Part shown: piece after piece, positions 40,151 through 50,613 of the stretch
Numbering within the stretch: position 1 is the first letter of the stretch
How the letters are laid out: every line of letters begins with the position of its first letter
Assembly: GCF_021462825.1 (NCBI RefSeq)
Contig: NZ_JAKEEB010000027.1
Location: forward strand, 26,563 to 90,562
Origin: Streptomyces glomeratus
Lineage (GTDB): Bacteria; Actinomycetota; Actinomycetes; Streptomycetales; Streptomycetaceae
Reading direction: 5' to 3'
DNA length: 64,000 bases
Notes under the pieces: model-generated
Told to the model about the DNA's origin: nothing
The model's input: the letters and a program-made list of their open reading frames with translations, nothing else
Database searches by the model: none
Translations under genes and position numbers: made by a program

Positions 40151-41316
40151 GGGGTCTCCTGGATCAGGTCGGCGGGGCTGAGCGTCGTGGCACGGGCGTG
40201 TCCGGACAGGGCGAGGGTGAGGTCGAACTCGGCGAGCAGACAGCGGATGACGTGCTCGACGCCCGCCTGCCCGTCGAGCCCCAGCCCGTAGGCGTAGGGC
40301 CGCCCCACGAGCACCGCCCGCGCGCCGAGCGCAAGCGCCTTGAAGATGTCGTCGCCGGTGCGGATCCCGCTGTCGAACAGCACGGTGAGCCGGTCTCCCA
40401 CCGCCTCCACCACTCCGGGCAGCGCGTCGGCGGCCGCCACGGACCCCGCCACCTGCCGGCCGCCGTGATTGGAGACCACCACGCCGTCCATCCCCGCGTC
40501 GAGCGCGCGGCGGGCGTCGTCCGGGTGCAGGATGCCCTTCAGCACGATCGGCCCGTCCCAGTTCTCCCGCAGGAACGCCAGGTCCGGCCAGGTCTTGCCG
40601 GGGTCCGCGAACATGCCCACGAAGTGCAGCACGGCGGCGTTGGGATCCTCGTGCACCGGCTTCGCCAGACCGGCCTGGAACGCCGGGTCGGTGAAGTAGT
40701 TGGCCGTGCCCACCCCGTGCAGGAACGGCAGGTAGGCCTGGTCCAGGTCCCGGGGCCGCCAGGCCAGCAAGGGCGTGTCCAGCGTGACGAACAGGGCGGT
40801 GAACCCGGCCGCCTTGGCCCGGGCCAGGAAGCTCCGGGTGACCTCGCGGTCCTTGGGCCAGTACAGCTGGAACCAGCGCTCCCCGTCACCCGACGCCTCG
40901 GCCACCTGTTCCATCGGTGTGCTGGAGGCCGAGGACAGGATGAAGGGCACACCCTGCGCCGCGGCGGCCCGTGCCGCCGCCGGCTCCGCCTCCGGATGCA
41001 TGATCGACAGCACGCCCACCGGCGCCAGGGCCAGCGGAGCCGGCAGCCGCCGCCCCAGGACCTCGACGGACAGGTCCCGTTCGTGGACGTCCCGCAGCAT
41101 GCGCGGCACGATCCGGCGGCGCTCCAGTGCGGCCCGGTTGGCCCGGGCGGTGCTGCCGTTGCCCGCGCTGCCCGCCACATAGCCCACCGGTCCCGGCCCG
41201 AGCCGCTGCTCGGTGAGCTCCTCCAGCCGGGTCGGATCGGTGGGCAGCCGAGGCACGGCGCCCGTCATGCCCTTCAGATAGATCTCGTACTGGAAGTCCG
41301 CCCAGTGTTTCGTCAT
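40147..41316 (-). CDS. FMN-dependent alpha-hydroxyacid oxidase/lactate 2-monooxygenase-like enzyme
   Basis: 389 residues, a TIM-barrel of the L-lactate oxidase/glycolate oxidase family. Landmarks are AGSAGNGSTARANRAAL, LALAPVGVLSIMHPEAEPAAARAA, FQLYWPKDREV, the catalytic-His segment VVVSNHGGRQV and the phosphate site FDSGIRTGDDIFKALALGARAVLVGRPYAYGL. It oxidises a 2-hydroxyacid to an oxoacid or, in the monooxygenase type, to a shortened acid with CO2. ATG 41316 is used. It is divergent from the PucR gene 113 bases away and first gene of a two-gene operon. Confidence 0.92.
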   Translation of the reverse strand: MTKHWADFQYEIYLKGMTGAVPRLPTDPTRLEELTEQRLGPGPVGYVAGSAGNGSTARANRAALERRRIVPRMLRDVHERDLSVEVLGRRLPAPLALAPVGVLSIMHPEAEPAAARAAAAQGVPFILSSASSTPMEQVAEASGDGERWFQLYWPKDREVTRSFLARAKAAGFTALFVTLDTPLLAWRPRDLDQAYLPFLHGVGTANYFTDPAFQAGLAKPVHEDPNAAVLHFVGMFADPGKTWPDLAFLRENWDGPIVLKGILHPDDARRALDAGMDGVVVSNHGGRQVAGSVAAADALPGVVEAVGDRLTVLFDSGIRTGDDIFKALALGARAVLVGRPYAYGLGLDGQAGVEHVIRCLLAEFDLTLALSGHARATTLSPADLIQETP

Positions 41317-41429
41317 CCTCGTGCTCCGCCTCTCCTCCCAGAGACCGCCTGGTATGCCGACGATGCTGGCGAACGTGACAAGGTCCGTCCACTGTGGTGC
41401 GCACAACGTGCGGGTGTCATCATCACCCT

Positions 41430-42632
41430 GTGATAAACCAGGCCCGGTTGCAGTCCCCCTCGCGGTCCCTGGCGTCCCGTGGCCGGGTCCGGGACGAGAT
41501 CCTCGCCGACCGGCGCGTCGTGGAGGACGTCGTCGCCGCCGTCCACGCCCAGGTGCCGGTGTACGCCGCGCTCGACGACAGCAGGCTGCCGGAGGTGCGG
41601 GCGATCGCCGCCTGGGGGGTGGACCGCATGCTGCACCTGTGGGCAACCGACGGCACTCTGGCCCCCGCCGATCTGCGCCGCTTCCGTGGCATCGCTGCGG
41701 CCCGCGCGGCCGACGGCCGGCCGGTGCAGGCCGTGCTGCGCGCCTACCGGGTGGCGGCGACCGTGCTCACCGACGAGGTGACCGCCCGGGCCGGGGACCT
41801 CACGGCGGCGGACGGCTTCGCGCTCGCTCGGGTGATGCTGACGGCACTGGACACGCTGTCGGAGGAGATGGCCACGGCCTACGCGGCCACCACCGAGGAC
41901 CTCGCCGGGGACCGCGACCGGGCACAGCGGCTGCTGCTCGACGACCTGATCGCGGGCCGGCACGCCTCGGCGGGAGCCCTGACGGACCGCTCCGCCCGGC
42001 TGGGCGTCCACCTCCCCGACCCCTACTGCCTGCTGGTGGCCGAGCCCACGACCGAGGGCGGCCCCGACATCTCGTACGAGGAGGCCGCGGGACTGCTCGC
42101 TGCGCTCGGCGACCGCGGTACGCCGTTGTCGGCGCTGTCGACGGTCCGTGGCTCCAGGGCCGTGCTGCTGCTGCCCGCGGCGGCGGTCCACCGGGCGCCG
42201 GCGGCCCTGGACGAGCGAACCTGGCGGGCCTGCGCGATCACCGGGGAGGGCCTGGACCGGGTCGCCGTGGCGCACCGGCTCGCCGCCGACGCCCTGGACA
42301 CGGCGCCCGCCCACGCCCACCGCCCCGGACGTGTCCTCACGGACGCCGACGCCCATGTCCTCGCCCTGCTCGCGGGGCATCCGGCCGCCACCGCCGAACA
42401 CATCGCCCATCTCGTTCTCGGCCCGCTGACCGAGCCGGACCAGCGCCATCTGCTCCAGGCCCTGACCGCGTACATCGACGCCGGGTCGGCCACCGCAGCC
42501 GCCCGCGCGCTCCATCTGCACCCGCAGTCGCTGCGCTACCGGCTGCGTCGGATCCTCGCCCTGACCTCCCGCGACCCCCGCGACCCCTGGCAACGTCTGA
42601 CCCTCGACGTCGCCCGCACGATCGGTGCCTGA
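41430..42632 (+). CDS. PucR-family transcriptional regulator
   Basis: 400 residues. Predominantly helical N-terminal sensory part, a GGDEF-like middle segment and the C-terminal HTH_30 (QALTAYIDAGSATAAARALHLHPQSLRYRLRRI), the standard PucR/CdaR end. PucR proteins activate purine, polyketide precursor or amino acid catabolic genes. GTG 41430 is the only start that keeps the frame clear of promoter sequence; GCAC-AAC-GTGC (41401-41411) and GGGTG...CACCC (41412-41429) dyads lie directly ahead. The divergent FMN oxidase operon and the convergent permease/cyclase operon are the likely targets. Confidence 0.88.
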   Translation: MINQARLQSPSRSLASRGRVRDEILADRRVVEDVVAAVHAQVPVYAALDDSRLPEVRAIAAWGVDRMLHLWATDGTLAPADLRRFRGIAAARAADGRPVQAVLRAYRVAATVLTDEVTARAGDLTAADGFALARVMLTALDTLSEEMATAYAATTEDLAGDRDRAQRLLLDDLIAGRHASAGALTDRSARLGVHLPDPYCLLVAEPTTEGGPDISYEEAAGLLAALGDRGTPLSALSTVRGSRAVLLLPAAAVHRAPAALDERTWRACAITGEGLDRVAVAHRLAADALDTAPAHAHRPGRVLTDADAHVLALLAGHPAATAEHIAHLVLGPLTEPDQRHLLQALTAYIDAGSATAAARALHLHPQSLRYRLRRILALTSRDPRDPWQRLTLDVARTIGA

Positions 42633-42664
42633 GGCGGGCACCCGGGTTCGGTGTGCCTGTCCGG

Positions 42665-43339
42665 CTACCCCGCCCGGCGGCCCACGCGGGCCATGGCACG
42701 GATCGGGGCGCCGTCCGCGCCCGGCAGGTGCAGCGGGAACAGGAACACCTCCACCGGGCGTCCCTCCCGCTGGGCGGCCAGGACCCGGTCCAGGCCGGTG
42801 AGGTTCTCCGCGATGACACCGCCCGCGCCGCACAGCACACGATGGGCGGGCAGGTCGGGCTCGCCGGTCGGGTCCACGCTCAGCGCGTCCACTCCGACCG
42901 TGCGGACGCTCGCGCCGATCAGCGCCCGCATCGCCTCAGGCGTCAGCCAGGGGTGGTCCAGGTAGGCGTCGGTGCCCCAGTAGGCCGACCAACCCGTGGC
43001 CACCAGCAGGATCGCGCCCGGCTGAAGCCGCAGCAGGCTCAGCGCGGGCCCGAGCAGCTCGGGCGTGATCGGGGAACGGGCCGGCAGACCTTGCAGGTCC
43101 GCCACCACCGCCGGGCCTGCGAAGCGCTCCGGCGGCAGCGCGTCCAGCGCGGGCCATGCCGAGTCCACGTGGTAGGGCGCGTCGACGTGTGTCCCGGACT
43201 GTGAGCCCAGGTGCAGCGCCAGGACGTTGACCCCGTCCGTGGCCACCCGCAGCGCCCGCTCCACCTCGACCTGCGGGTCACCGGGATACACGGGCATCCC
43301 GCTGACCACGGGCACGGAAAGATCGAGCCAGGACTCCAT
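42665..43339 (-). CDS. Cyclase/kynurenine-formamidase-like metal hydrolase
   Basis: 224 residues. The cyclase family motif is complete: DLSVPVVSGMPVYPGDP, then LHLGSQSGTHVDAPYH with the HxGTHxDxPxH metal site, and LLVATGWSAYWGTDAYL. Relatives hydrolyse N-formylkynurenine, isatin or similar ring amides using Zn2+ or Mn2+. Its ATG shares a base with the stop of the permease (TGATG), so the two genes are one translated unit: an importer with a ring-opening or amide hydrolase. Confidence 0.88.
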   Translation of the reverse strand: MESWLDLSVPVVSGMPVYPGDPQVEVERALRVATDGVNVLALHLGSQSGTHVDAPYHVDSAWPALDALPPERFAGPAVVADLQGLPARSPITPELLGPALSLLRLQPGAILLVATGWSAYWGTDAYLDHPWLTPEAMRALIGASVRTVGVDALSVDPTGEPDLPAHRVLCGAGGVIAENLTGLDRVLAAQREGRPVEVFLFPLHLPGADGAPIRAMARVGRRAG

Positions 43340-44928
43340 CAGCGGCCCTCCGCCGCGAGTGCCGGAGCCGTCTCCTGCGGCGCCCCCGGCCCGGAGATCG
43401 GTGGCACCGGCACCTCGACCGTGCGGGCCAGCCGGGCGCCCTCGGGCCCGTAGGCCGCCCGGGGCTCGGGGAAGAGCCGCAGCAGCGCCAGGAACAGGAC
43501 CGCGGCGACGGCGAGTGAGAGCGGCAGGCTGATGTCGACGCCGTTCGCCAGGCCGCCCAGCGGGCCGACGAACTGCCCGGGGATGTCGGTGAACAGCACG
43601 CCGACCACCGCCGAGACCCACCAGGCGGTCATGCCCCGCCAGTTCCAGCCGTGCGCGAACCAGTAGCGGCCGCCGCGCTGACGGCGGTTGAAGACCTGGA
43701 GCGCGTCCGGGTCGTACCAGCCGCGCCGGGTGTAGAAGCCGAGCATCATCACGACCATCCACGGAGTGGTACAGGTGATGATCATCGTGGCAAAAGTGGA
43801 GATCGACTGCACCAGGTTCAGCCCGAATCGGCCGATGAAGATGAAGGCGATCGACAGGGCGCCGACCACCAGCGTCGCCTGCACCCGCGACAGCCGGGGG
43901 AACACCGACGAGAAGTCCAGGCCGGTCCCGTACAGCGAGGTCGTCCCCGTGGACATGCCGCCGATCAGCGCGAGCAGACACACCGGGAGGAAGAACCAGG
44001 TCGGTGAGATGGCGAGCAGACCGCCGACGAAGTCCGGGGCCGCCGCGTCGACGTACTTGGGCGCCTGCCTGGCGATGATGCTCGCGGTCGCCAGACCGAA
44101 GACGAACGGCAGCAGCGTGGCGATCTGGGACAGGAACGCGGCACCGACCACCCTGCGGCGCGGTGCGCCGGCCGGGATGTAACGCGACCAGTCGCCGAGG
44201 AACGCGCCGAACGACACCGGGTTCGAGAGCACGATCAGCGCCGCGCCGATGAAGGACGGCCAGAACAGCGCCTTGGTCGCGGGGTCGGCCGAGGCCGTGA
44301 AGACACCGGCGTACGACGGGTCGAAGTCCCCGGCGAAGGCGATCGCCCCGAGCAGGAACAGCACGGTCGCCGAGGTCACCGCGATCTTGTTGACGAACAG
44401 CATGAACCGGAAGCCGTATACGCACACGGCGAGCACCAGACCCGCGAAGAGCGCGTAGGCGACGACGTACGACAGAGTGCCGCGCTGGAGGCCGAAGAGC
44501 CGGTGTGCGCCGCCGACCAGGGCGTCACCCGAGCTCCACACCGAGATCGAGAAGAACGCGATGGCGGTGAGCAGGGAGAGGAACGAGCCGACCACACGGC
44601 CGTGCACACCGAGGTGGGCGGAGGAGGAGACCGCGTTGTTCGTGCCGTTGACCGGGCCGAACACCGCCATCGGGCACAGGATCAGCGCGCCCGCGACCAC
44701 CCCGAGGAGCGTTGCGGCGAGCCCCTGCCAGAAGGAGAGGCCGAACAGGATCGGGAAGGCGCCGAGGACGCAGGTGGAGAAGGTGTTGGCGCCGCCGAAG
44801 GCGACCCGGAACAGATCGAGCGGTGTCGCGGTGCGGTCCGCGTCGGGGATGCGCTCGACGCCGTAGGGCTCGACCTCGGTGAGGGACGGGGGTGCGGCGG
44901 CGGGGGAGGAGTCGGGGTTCTCGGACAA
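43339..44928 (-). CDS. NCS1-family nucleobase/allantoin/hydantoin-type permease
   Basis: 529 residues and 12 membrane helices of the nucleobase:cation symporter-1 family. Landmarks are VAFGGANTFSTCVLGAF in helix 1, GPVNGTNNAVSSSAHLGVHG near helix 3, SNPVSFGAFLGDWSRYIP in helix 6 and FYTRRGWYDPDALQVF after helix 10. It should import a nucleobase-like or cyclic amide compound with Na+ or H+. TTG 44928 is inferred from GGAG seven bases upstream; the ATG at 45252 would add over 100 non-membrane residues of poor quality. The coupled cyclase suggests the solute is its substrate. Confidence 0.88.
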   Translation of the reverse strand: MSENPDSSPAAAPPSLTEVEPYGVERIPDADRTATPLDLFRVAFGGANTFSTCVLGAFPILFGLSFWQGLAATLLGVVAGALILCPMAVFGPVNGTNNAVSSSAHLGVHGRVVGSFLSLLTAIAFFSISVWSSGDALVGGAHRLFGLQRGTLSYVVAYALFAGLVLAVCVYGFRFMLFVNKIAVTSATVLFLLGAIAFAGDFDPSYAGVFTASADPATKALFWPSFIGAALIVLSNPVSFGAFLGDWSRYIPAGAPRRRVVGAAFLSQIATLLPFVFGLATASIIARQAPKYVDAAAPDFVGGLLAISPTWFFLPVCLLALIGGMSTGTTSLYGTGLDFSSVFPRLSRVQATLVVGALSIAFIFIGRFGLNLVQSISTFATMIITCTTPWMVVMMLGFYTRRGWYDPDALQVFNRRQRGGRYWFAHGWNWRGMTAWWVSAVVGVLFTDIPGQFVGPLGGLANGVDISLPLSLAVAAVLFLALLRLFPEPRAAYGPEGARLARTVEVPVPPISGPGAPQETAPALAAEGR

Positions 44929-45236
44929 CGGGAGCTCCAGCGGGGGACAGGTGGCGGAGCGCTTTCGTGGCGCGGCGGTCCGGACGCCGCCGGGCCGCCG
45001 CGGGGGTGCGCAGGGCGGGGAGAGGTCGTCCGCTAGGGGTGTGCCGACGCTAAGACCGCCCGCAAGATCCCCGCCAGAGGGCACTTCATCCACTTCTCGG
45101 GCGCCGCGTGGACGATTCGTCCACACCTCCGCCTCGGCCGGACGCCCCCTCCTTCCCGGCTGGACGAGGTGCCCCGGATCGCCGGAGGCCCGATCGAAGC
45201 GGACGATGAAAGAGCCCTCGGCCCGCCCGGTATCAC
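44929..45236. other. Divergent NCS1 permease/dnaK intergenic region
   Basis: About 310 bases containing the permease promoter (leftward). No gene is supported. The permease's possible upstream extension lies here but has non-coding composition. Confidence 0.5.
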
Positions 45237-45266
45237 CTTGACAAGAGGACACTCAAGTTTTATTCA
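45237..45266 (+). promoter_or_regulatory. HAIR-type HspR operator and promoter of dnaK
   Basis: CTTGACA-N7-ACTCAAG (45237-45257) matches the HAIR element CTTGAGT-N7-ACTCAAG with five of seven bases in the left arm and all seven in the right. TTGACA (45238-45243) and TATTCA (45261-45266) give a consensus-like promoter at 17-bp spacing that the operator overlaps. Heat-shock repressor HspR is the expected binder; its gene is not in the window. Confidence 0.85.
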
Positions 45267-45331
45267 GGCTGATAGGGAAGTCAGGGCAAAAACGCAGCGT
45301 GGAGGGGGGACGACAAGGAGGGAGAGCCCCC

Positions 45332-47194
<1,863 letters not shown>

Positions 47195-47196
47195 CG

Positions 47197-47742
47197 ATGG
47201 ACCGGATCCAGCCGCAGAGCGCGGAGCTGCGACGTCTGCTGGACGAGCGCACCGCCGACCTGCAGCGGGTGAAGGCCGAGTACGACAACTACCGCAAGCA
47301 GGTGCGGCGCGACCGCATGGCGGTGCGTGAGGTCGCGACGGAGAACGTGCTGCGGGCACTGCTCCCGGTCCTCGACGCCGTGGAGGGGGCCCGCCGGCAG
47401 GAGGCCTTGAGCCCCGGTCTCCAGGCCGTCGCCGACGTCCTGGAGACACAGCTGGGCTCCCTGGGCCTGAAGGTGTTCGGGGCGGAGGGCGAGCCCTTCG
47501 ACCCCCTGTGCCATGAGGCGGTGACGCATGTCGTCGCCACGGAGGCGGAAGGCCTGACCTGTACCGAGATCCTCAGCCCCGGTTACCGGGTGGGTGACCG
47601 GCTGCTGCGCCCCGCCCGCGTCACGGTCACCGGCCCGCCCCCGGCGGGCGGCGTCGTGCTCGGCGGACGGACGGAAGCGGGGCACGGCGGTGAAGGGCTG
47701 CAGGCGCCGCCGGGACCTGCCGCCCTGCGGCGGGGGTCGTAG
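47197..47742 (+). CDS. grpE: GrpE nucleotide-exchange factor (short variant)
   Basis: 181 residues. Coiled-coil opening LRRLLDERTADLQRVKAEYDNYRKQVRRDR, then NVLRALLPVLDAVEGA and the beta-domain LGSLGLKVFGAEGEPFDPLCHEAV with the closing GYRVGDRLLRPARVTV. It releases ADP from DnaK. It lacks the long acidic N-terminal extension of typical actinobacterial GrpE and has an unusual glycine-rich tail. ATG 47197 lies two bases after the dnaK stop, so the pair is coupled. No dnaJ or hspR follows. Confidence 0.92.
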   Translation: MDRIQPQSAELRRLLDERTADLQRVKAEYDNYRKQVRRDRMAVREVATENVLRALLPVLDAVEGARRQEALSPGLQAVADVLETQLGSLGLKVFGAEGEPFDPLCHEAVTHVVATEAEGLTCTEILSPGYRVGDRLLRPARVTVTGPPPAGGVVLGGRTEAGHGGEGLQAPPGPAALRRGS

Positions 47743-48067
47743 CCGGACCGGGCGAAGCGGAAGACAGCGCTTACCGGCGCCTGTAAACGGAATGTTTCAG
47801 GCCGATTGCCGAGCCATGGAAAACCGGCCAGACGAGGGCCCCGGATGAGCCGGAACCGCACGCTTACTGGGAGTGTGCGTGCGAATTCTGTGACATCACG
47901 CCACTGATTCAATACTCAAAGTTACCGAAATCCGGGGGGTCGATGTGAGATTCCGGCGCGAACTCGGCAGACTCCGGCACGCCGAACAGGCACTCGGACG
48001 GAACGGCTCCGGCTCGTGTACGCCGGCGCTGAAACGTCACTTCGATACGAGCGGAAGGATGCACACA
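47743..48067. other. Promoter region of the protease-inhibitor gene
   Basis: About 325 bases. An AT-richer stretch around 47880-47935 (TGATTCAATACTCAAAG) is the likely promoter area for the inhibitor. A GTG-started frame from 47945 runs into the inhibitor gene but lacks a ribosome site and has non-coding composition. No separate gene is supported. Confidence 0.55.
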
Positions 48068-48499
48068 ATGCCGAACACCGCGCGCTGGGCAGCGACCCTC
48101 ACCCTCACGGCCACCGCCGTCTGCGGCCCCATAGCCGGGTCCGCGCTCGCCGCCCCGAACGCCCCCGCCTCTCTGTACGCCCCCTCGGCTCTCGTCCTGA
48201 CCACGGGTCACGGCCAGAGCGCCGCCACCGCCACACCGCAACGCGCGGTCACGCTGAACTGCGCCCCGGGCGCCTCCGGCACGCATCCCGCGGCGGCCGA
48301 CGCCTGCGCCGACGTGCGCGCCGTCAACGGCGACCTCGACGCTCTGCGGCCGCGGGAGGGTGTCTTCTGTACCAAGTTGTACGACCCCGTGGTGGTCACT
48401 GTGCAGGGCGTGTGGCAGGGCAAGCGCGTCGACTACCAGCACACCTTCGCCAACGAGTGCGTGAAGAGCTCCTACGGGACCGCCCTCTTCGCGTTCTGA
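48068..48499 (+). CDS. ssi: Streptomyces subtilisin inhibitor (SSI-like) with Lys at P1
   Basis: 143 residues. Signal peptide 1-29 or so (RWAATLTLTATAVCGPIAG, cut near ALA-A), then the SSI domain: SLYAPSALVLTTGHGQSAATATPQRAVTLNC, four cysteines (65, 80, 101 and one near 130) and the reactive loop FCTKLYDPVVVTV. Lys103 is the P1 residue, which gives trypsin-directed inhibition as in LTI/plasminostreptin types rather than subtilisin only. The secreted dimer controls extracellular serine proteases. ATG 48068 has GGAAGG nine bases ahead; ATG 48059 overlaps that site. Confidence 0.93.
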   Translation: MPNTARWAATLTLTATAVCGPIAGSALAAPNAPASLYAPSALVLTTGHGQSAATATPQRAVTLNCAPGASGTHPAAADACADVRAVNGDLDALRPREGVFCTKLYDPVVVTVQGVWQGKRVDYQHTFANECVKSSYGTALFAF

Positions 48500-48536
48500 G
48501 GACCGGGATCGCGCGGTCACGGCGAGCGTGGACCGC

Positions 48537-48563
48537 GGGCTCGTAACTGGGGAGTGCGAGCCC
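48537..48563. terminator. Probable terminator of the SSI gene
   Basis: GGGCTCG (48537-48543) and CGAGCCC (48557-48563) form a 7-bp stem with a 13-base loop 37 bases after the SSI stop. Confidence 0.5.
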
Positions 48564-48794
48564 AGTCGCAGCGACCGTGAGATCTCGCAGCGGGGGCCGG
48601 TCGGACGGAGTGGGGCCGTCCGGCCGGCCCCCGGATCATGCGTTCCGGAGGGACCGATGGCCCACTGCGCGCCAAACGGCGCGGTATACGACGGACGCGC
48701 CCCGGCCGGGGGCCGGAATCGCGCGGCCGACGCCCCGGGGAACTCCAGCCCGTACGAGGTGGGCGACCGCGCCCAAGAGCCGTACGAGCCCGAG

Positions 48795-49022
48795 GCTTCG
48801 GCCGTCCGCGCCCGCGGCTTCAGCGCTGCGGGGCGAGGGACTGCGCCCAAGGCTTCGGCCGTACGCGCCCGCGGCTTCAGCGCTGCGGGGCGAGGGACTG
48901 CGCCCAAGGCTTCGGCCGTACGCGCCCAAGGCTTCAGCGCCGCGAGGCGAGGGACTGCGCCCAAGGCTTCGGCCGTACGCACCCAAGGCTTCAGCGCCGC
49001 GAGGCGAGCGACAGCGCCCGAG
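48795..49022. repeat. 57-bp tandem repeat, four full copies
   Basis: Four copies start at 48795, 48852, 48909 and 48966 with exact 57-bp period; each begins GCTTCGGCCGTACGC and continues GGCTTCAGCGC. A fifth partial copy begins at 49023. Copies differ at few positions (GCCCGCGG versus GCCCAAGG). Because 57 is a multiple of three, all six frames stay open and produce repeated spurious peptides (ASAVRARGFSAAGRGTAPK on the plus strand). The array lies just after the STAS stop and outside any gene I can support. Confidence 0.88.
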
Positions 49023-49025
49023 GCT

Positions 49026-49448
49026 TCAGCCCGAACCGCCTGGCCGGCCTCCGGCTTTCCCCCTCCCGTCCATCCCCTCGCGCAGCTCGGGCGGCTCGGG
49101 GTGGGGGCCCGGGATAGTCGGGAGCGGGGGGAAGCGTCTGAGCAGGCCCGCGGCGCGCAGCAGACGGTGAAGGCGGGGCCGGTCCGAGACCAGGCGCAGC
49201 CGCCCGCCGCGCTCCCGGGCCCTGGTCTCCGCCCGGCACAGCGTGCGCAGGCCGGAGCAGTCGAAGAAGACGACCGGCCGCAGATCGACGAGCACATCGG
49301 GCGCGGGCCGGCCGGTGGCCGCCTCCAGGTGCTCGGCCAGGGAGCCCGCCGTCGCCAGGTCGATCTCGCCCGACACCTCGACCACCGTGTACGGGCCGAG
49401 GGTGTAGCTACGGGCGAAGGGGTTCGCCGCCACCGGTTCGGAGGACAT
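49026..49448 (-). CDS. STAS-domain anti-anti-sigma factor-like protein
   Basis: 140 residues. RsbV-like STAS domain with VVEVSGEIDLATAGSLAEHL and DVLVDLRPVVFFDCSGLRTLCRAE; the Ser of DCSG is the expected phosphorylation site. A Gly/Arg/Pro C-terminal extension (EPPELREGMDGRGKAGG) ends at the edge of the 57-bp repeat and may be repeat-derived. GAGGAGGAG precedes ATG 49448. It resembles the STAS protein at 14913-15299. Likely partners are an RsbW-type kinase and a SpoIIE phosphatase, such as the ones in this window. Confidence 0.85.
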   Translation of the reverse strand: MSSEPVAANPFARSYTLGPYTVVEVSGEIDLATAGSLAEHLEAATGRPAPDVLVDLRPVVFFDCSGLRTLCRAETRARERGGRLRLVSDRPRLHRLLRAAGLLRRFPPLPTIPGPHPEPPELREGMDGRGKAGGRPGGSG

Positions 49449-49493
49449 GATCGGCTCCTCCTCAGCCGGGTAGTACCTGTTTGATCTGCGTAA

Positions 49494-49519
49494 TTACCCC
49501 GTCCGAGGCGAAAACATCC
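49494..49519 (-). promoter_or_regulatory. SigB-type promoter candidate for the STAS gene
   Basis: On the leftward strand GGAT-N16-GGGTAA fits the Streptomyces SigB-like pattern GNNT-N14/16-GGGTAC/T with one mismatch. It lies about 45 bases ahead of the STAS start, a sensible transcription start distance. Confidence 0.4.
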
Positions 49520-49543
49520 CTGAAGCCGCCTTGGCAAGATCTA

Positions 49544-49563
49544 GTTCACTGGACCGGGTGAAC
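49544..49563. promoter_or_regulatory. Dyad between the STAS and HAD-IIB genes
   Basis: GTTCAC-N8-GTGAAC (49544-49563) is a perfect 6-bp dyad. Outer CTTGG (49530) and CCAAG (49563-49567) extend it. It sits in the shared upstream region of the divergent STAS and HAD genes. Confidence 0.45.
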
Positions 49564-49705
49564 CAAGGTCCTGATGTCTTGACACCTGCAACTTCCGGGC
49601 CGTCCGCGGCAGGTCGGACACGAACCCTTACGATGTGACCGCCGACGCCGGGTCCCACCCTCCTCGTCGCCCCGCCCCGCCCCGTGCCCGCGCCGAAAGC
49701 AGGAC

Positions 49706-50581
49706 ATGTCCTCCACACCCTCGTGTCTTCTCGGCACCGCCGGGATCACCCCCGAGCTGCCGAGCGACCCCGTCGACATCCGGCTCGTCGTCACCGACAT
49801 GGACGGCACGCTCCTCGACGGCGACGGGCGGATACCCGGGGGCCTGTGGCCGCTCCTCGACGAACTGCGCCGGCGCGGCGTGCTGTTCAGCCCGGCCAGC
49901 GGCCGTCAGTACGCCACGCTGGCCCGGCAGTTCGCGGGGACGGCCGACGGGATGGTCTTCGTCGCGGAGAACGGCACCTACGTCGTGCGTGACGGTGTCG
50001 AACTCGGCTCCGACCCACTGGACGCGGCGGTGGCCCGCCGGGTCGTCGCCACCACGCGGCGCCTCGCGGCCGAGGGGGCGGACGTCGGGGCGGTGCTGTG
50101 CGGGAAGAGGTCGGCCTACGTGGAGCGGACCGACGCCGCCTTCCTGGCCGAGGCCAAGCGGTACTACACCCTGCTGGAGACGGTGGACGACCTCACCGCC
50201 GTCGACGACGAGTTCCTCAAGGTGGCGCTCTTCGACTTCGGGCCCGTGGAGCGCACCACCGCCCCCGCCCTGAAGCCGTTCACCGAGACGCACCAGGTGG
50301 TCGTGTCGGGCGAGCACTGGGTCGACATCATGAACGCCACCGCGACCAAGGGCGCCGCCCTGCGGCGGCTCCAGTACGAGCTGGGCATCACGCCCGCGCA
50401 GACGGTGGTGTTCGGCGACTACCTCAACGACCTCGAAATGCTCGACGCGGCCGAGTGGTCCTTCGCGATGGCCAACGCCCACCCGGACGTGATCCGGCGG
50501 GCCCGCCACCTGGCGCCCCGCAACACGGAGAACGGCGTTCTGCGCACGATCGGCCGCCTGCTGCACCTGCCCGCCTCCTGA
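49706..50581 (+). CDS. Cof-type HAD-IIB hydrolase
   Basis: 291 residues. HAD motif I VTDMDGTLLDGDGRIP (nucleophile Asp in DMDGT), motif II SPASGRQYATL, an alpha/beta type C2 cap in the middle with the conserved Lys of ATKGAALRRLQ, and motif IV FGDYLNDLEML. Such enzymes dephosphorylate sugar phosphates, pyridoxal phosphate or flavin nucleotides. ATG 49706 is used; AGGA is only one base away, so translation initiation may be weak or a start further on is used. It is divergent from the STAS gene and convergent with phosphatase no. 3. Confidence 0.88.
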   Translation: MSSTPSCLLGTAGITPELPSDPVDIRLVVTDMDGTLLDGDGRIPGGLWPLLDELRRRGVLFSPASGRQYATLARQFAGTADGMVFVAENGTYVVRDGVELGSDPLDAAVARRVVATTRRLAAEGADVGAVLCGKRSAYVERTDAAFLAEAKRYYTLLETVDDLTAVDDEFLKVALFDFGPVERTTAPALKPFTETHQVVVSGEHWVDIMNATATKGAALRRLQYELGITPAQTVVFGDYLNDLEMLDAAEWSFAMANAHPDVIRRARHLAPRNTENGVLRTIGRLLHLPAS

Positions 50582-50613
50582 GCACCGCGGGACCACCTGC
50601 GGGCACCGGCGGG

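Noticed and set aside
48528..49484. Plus-strand frame covering the 57-bp repeat and STAS gene
   Set aside because: It stays open only because the repeat unit is a multiple of three, and its other half is antisense to a STAS gene with a good ribosome site and conserved DCSG motif.
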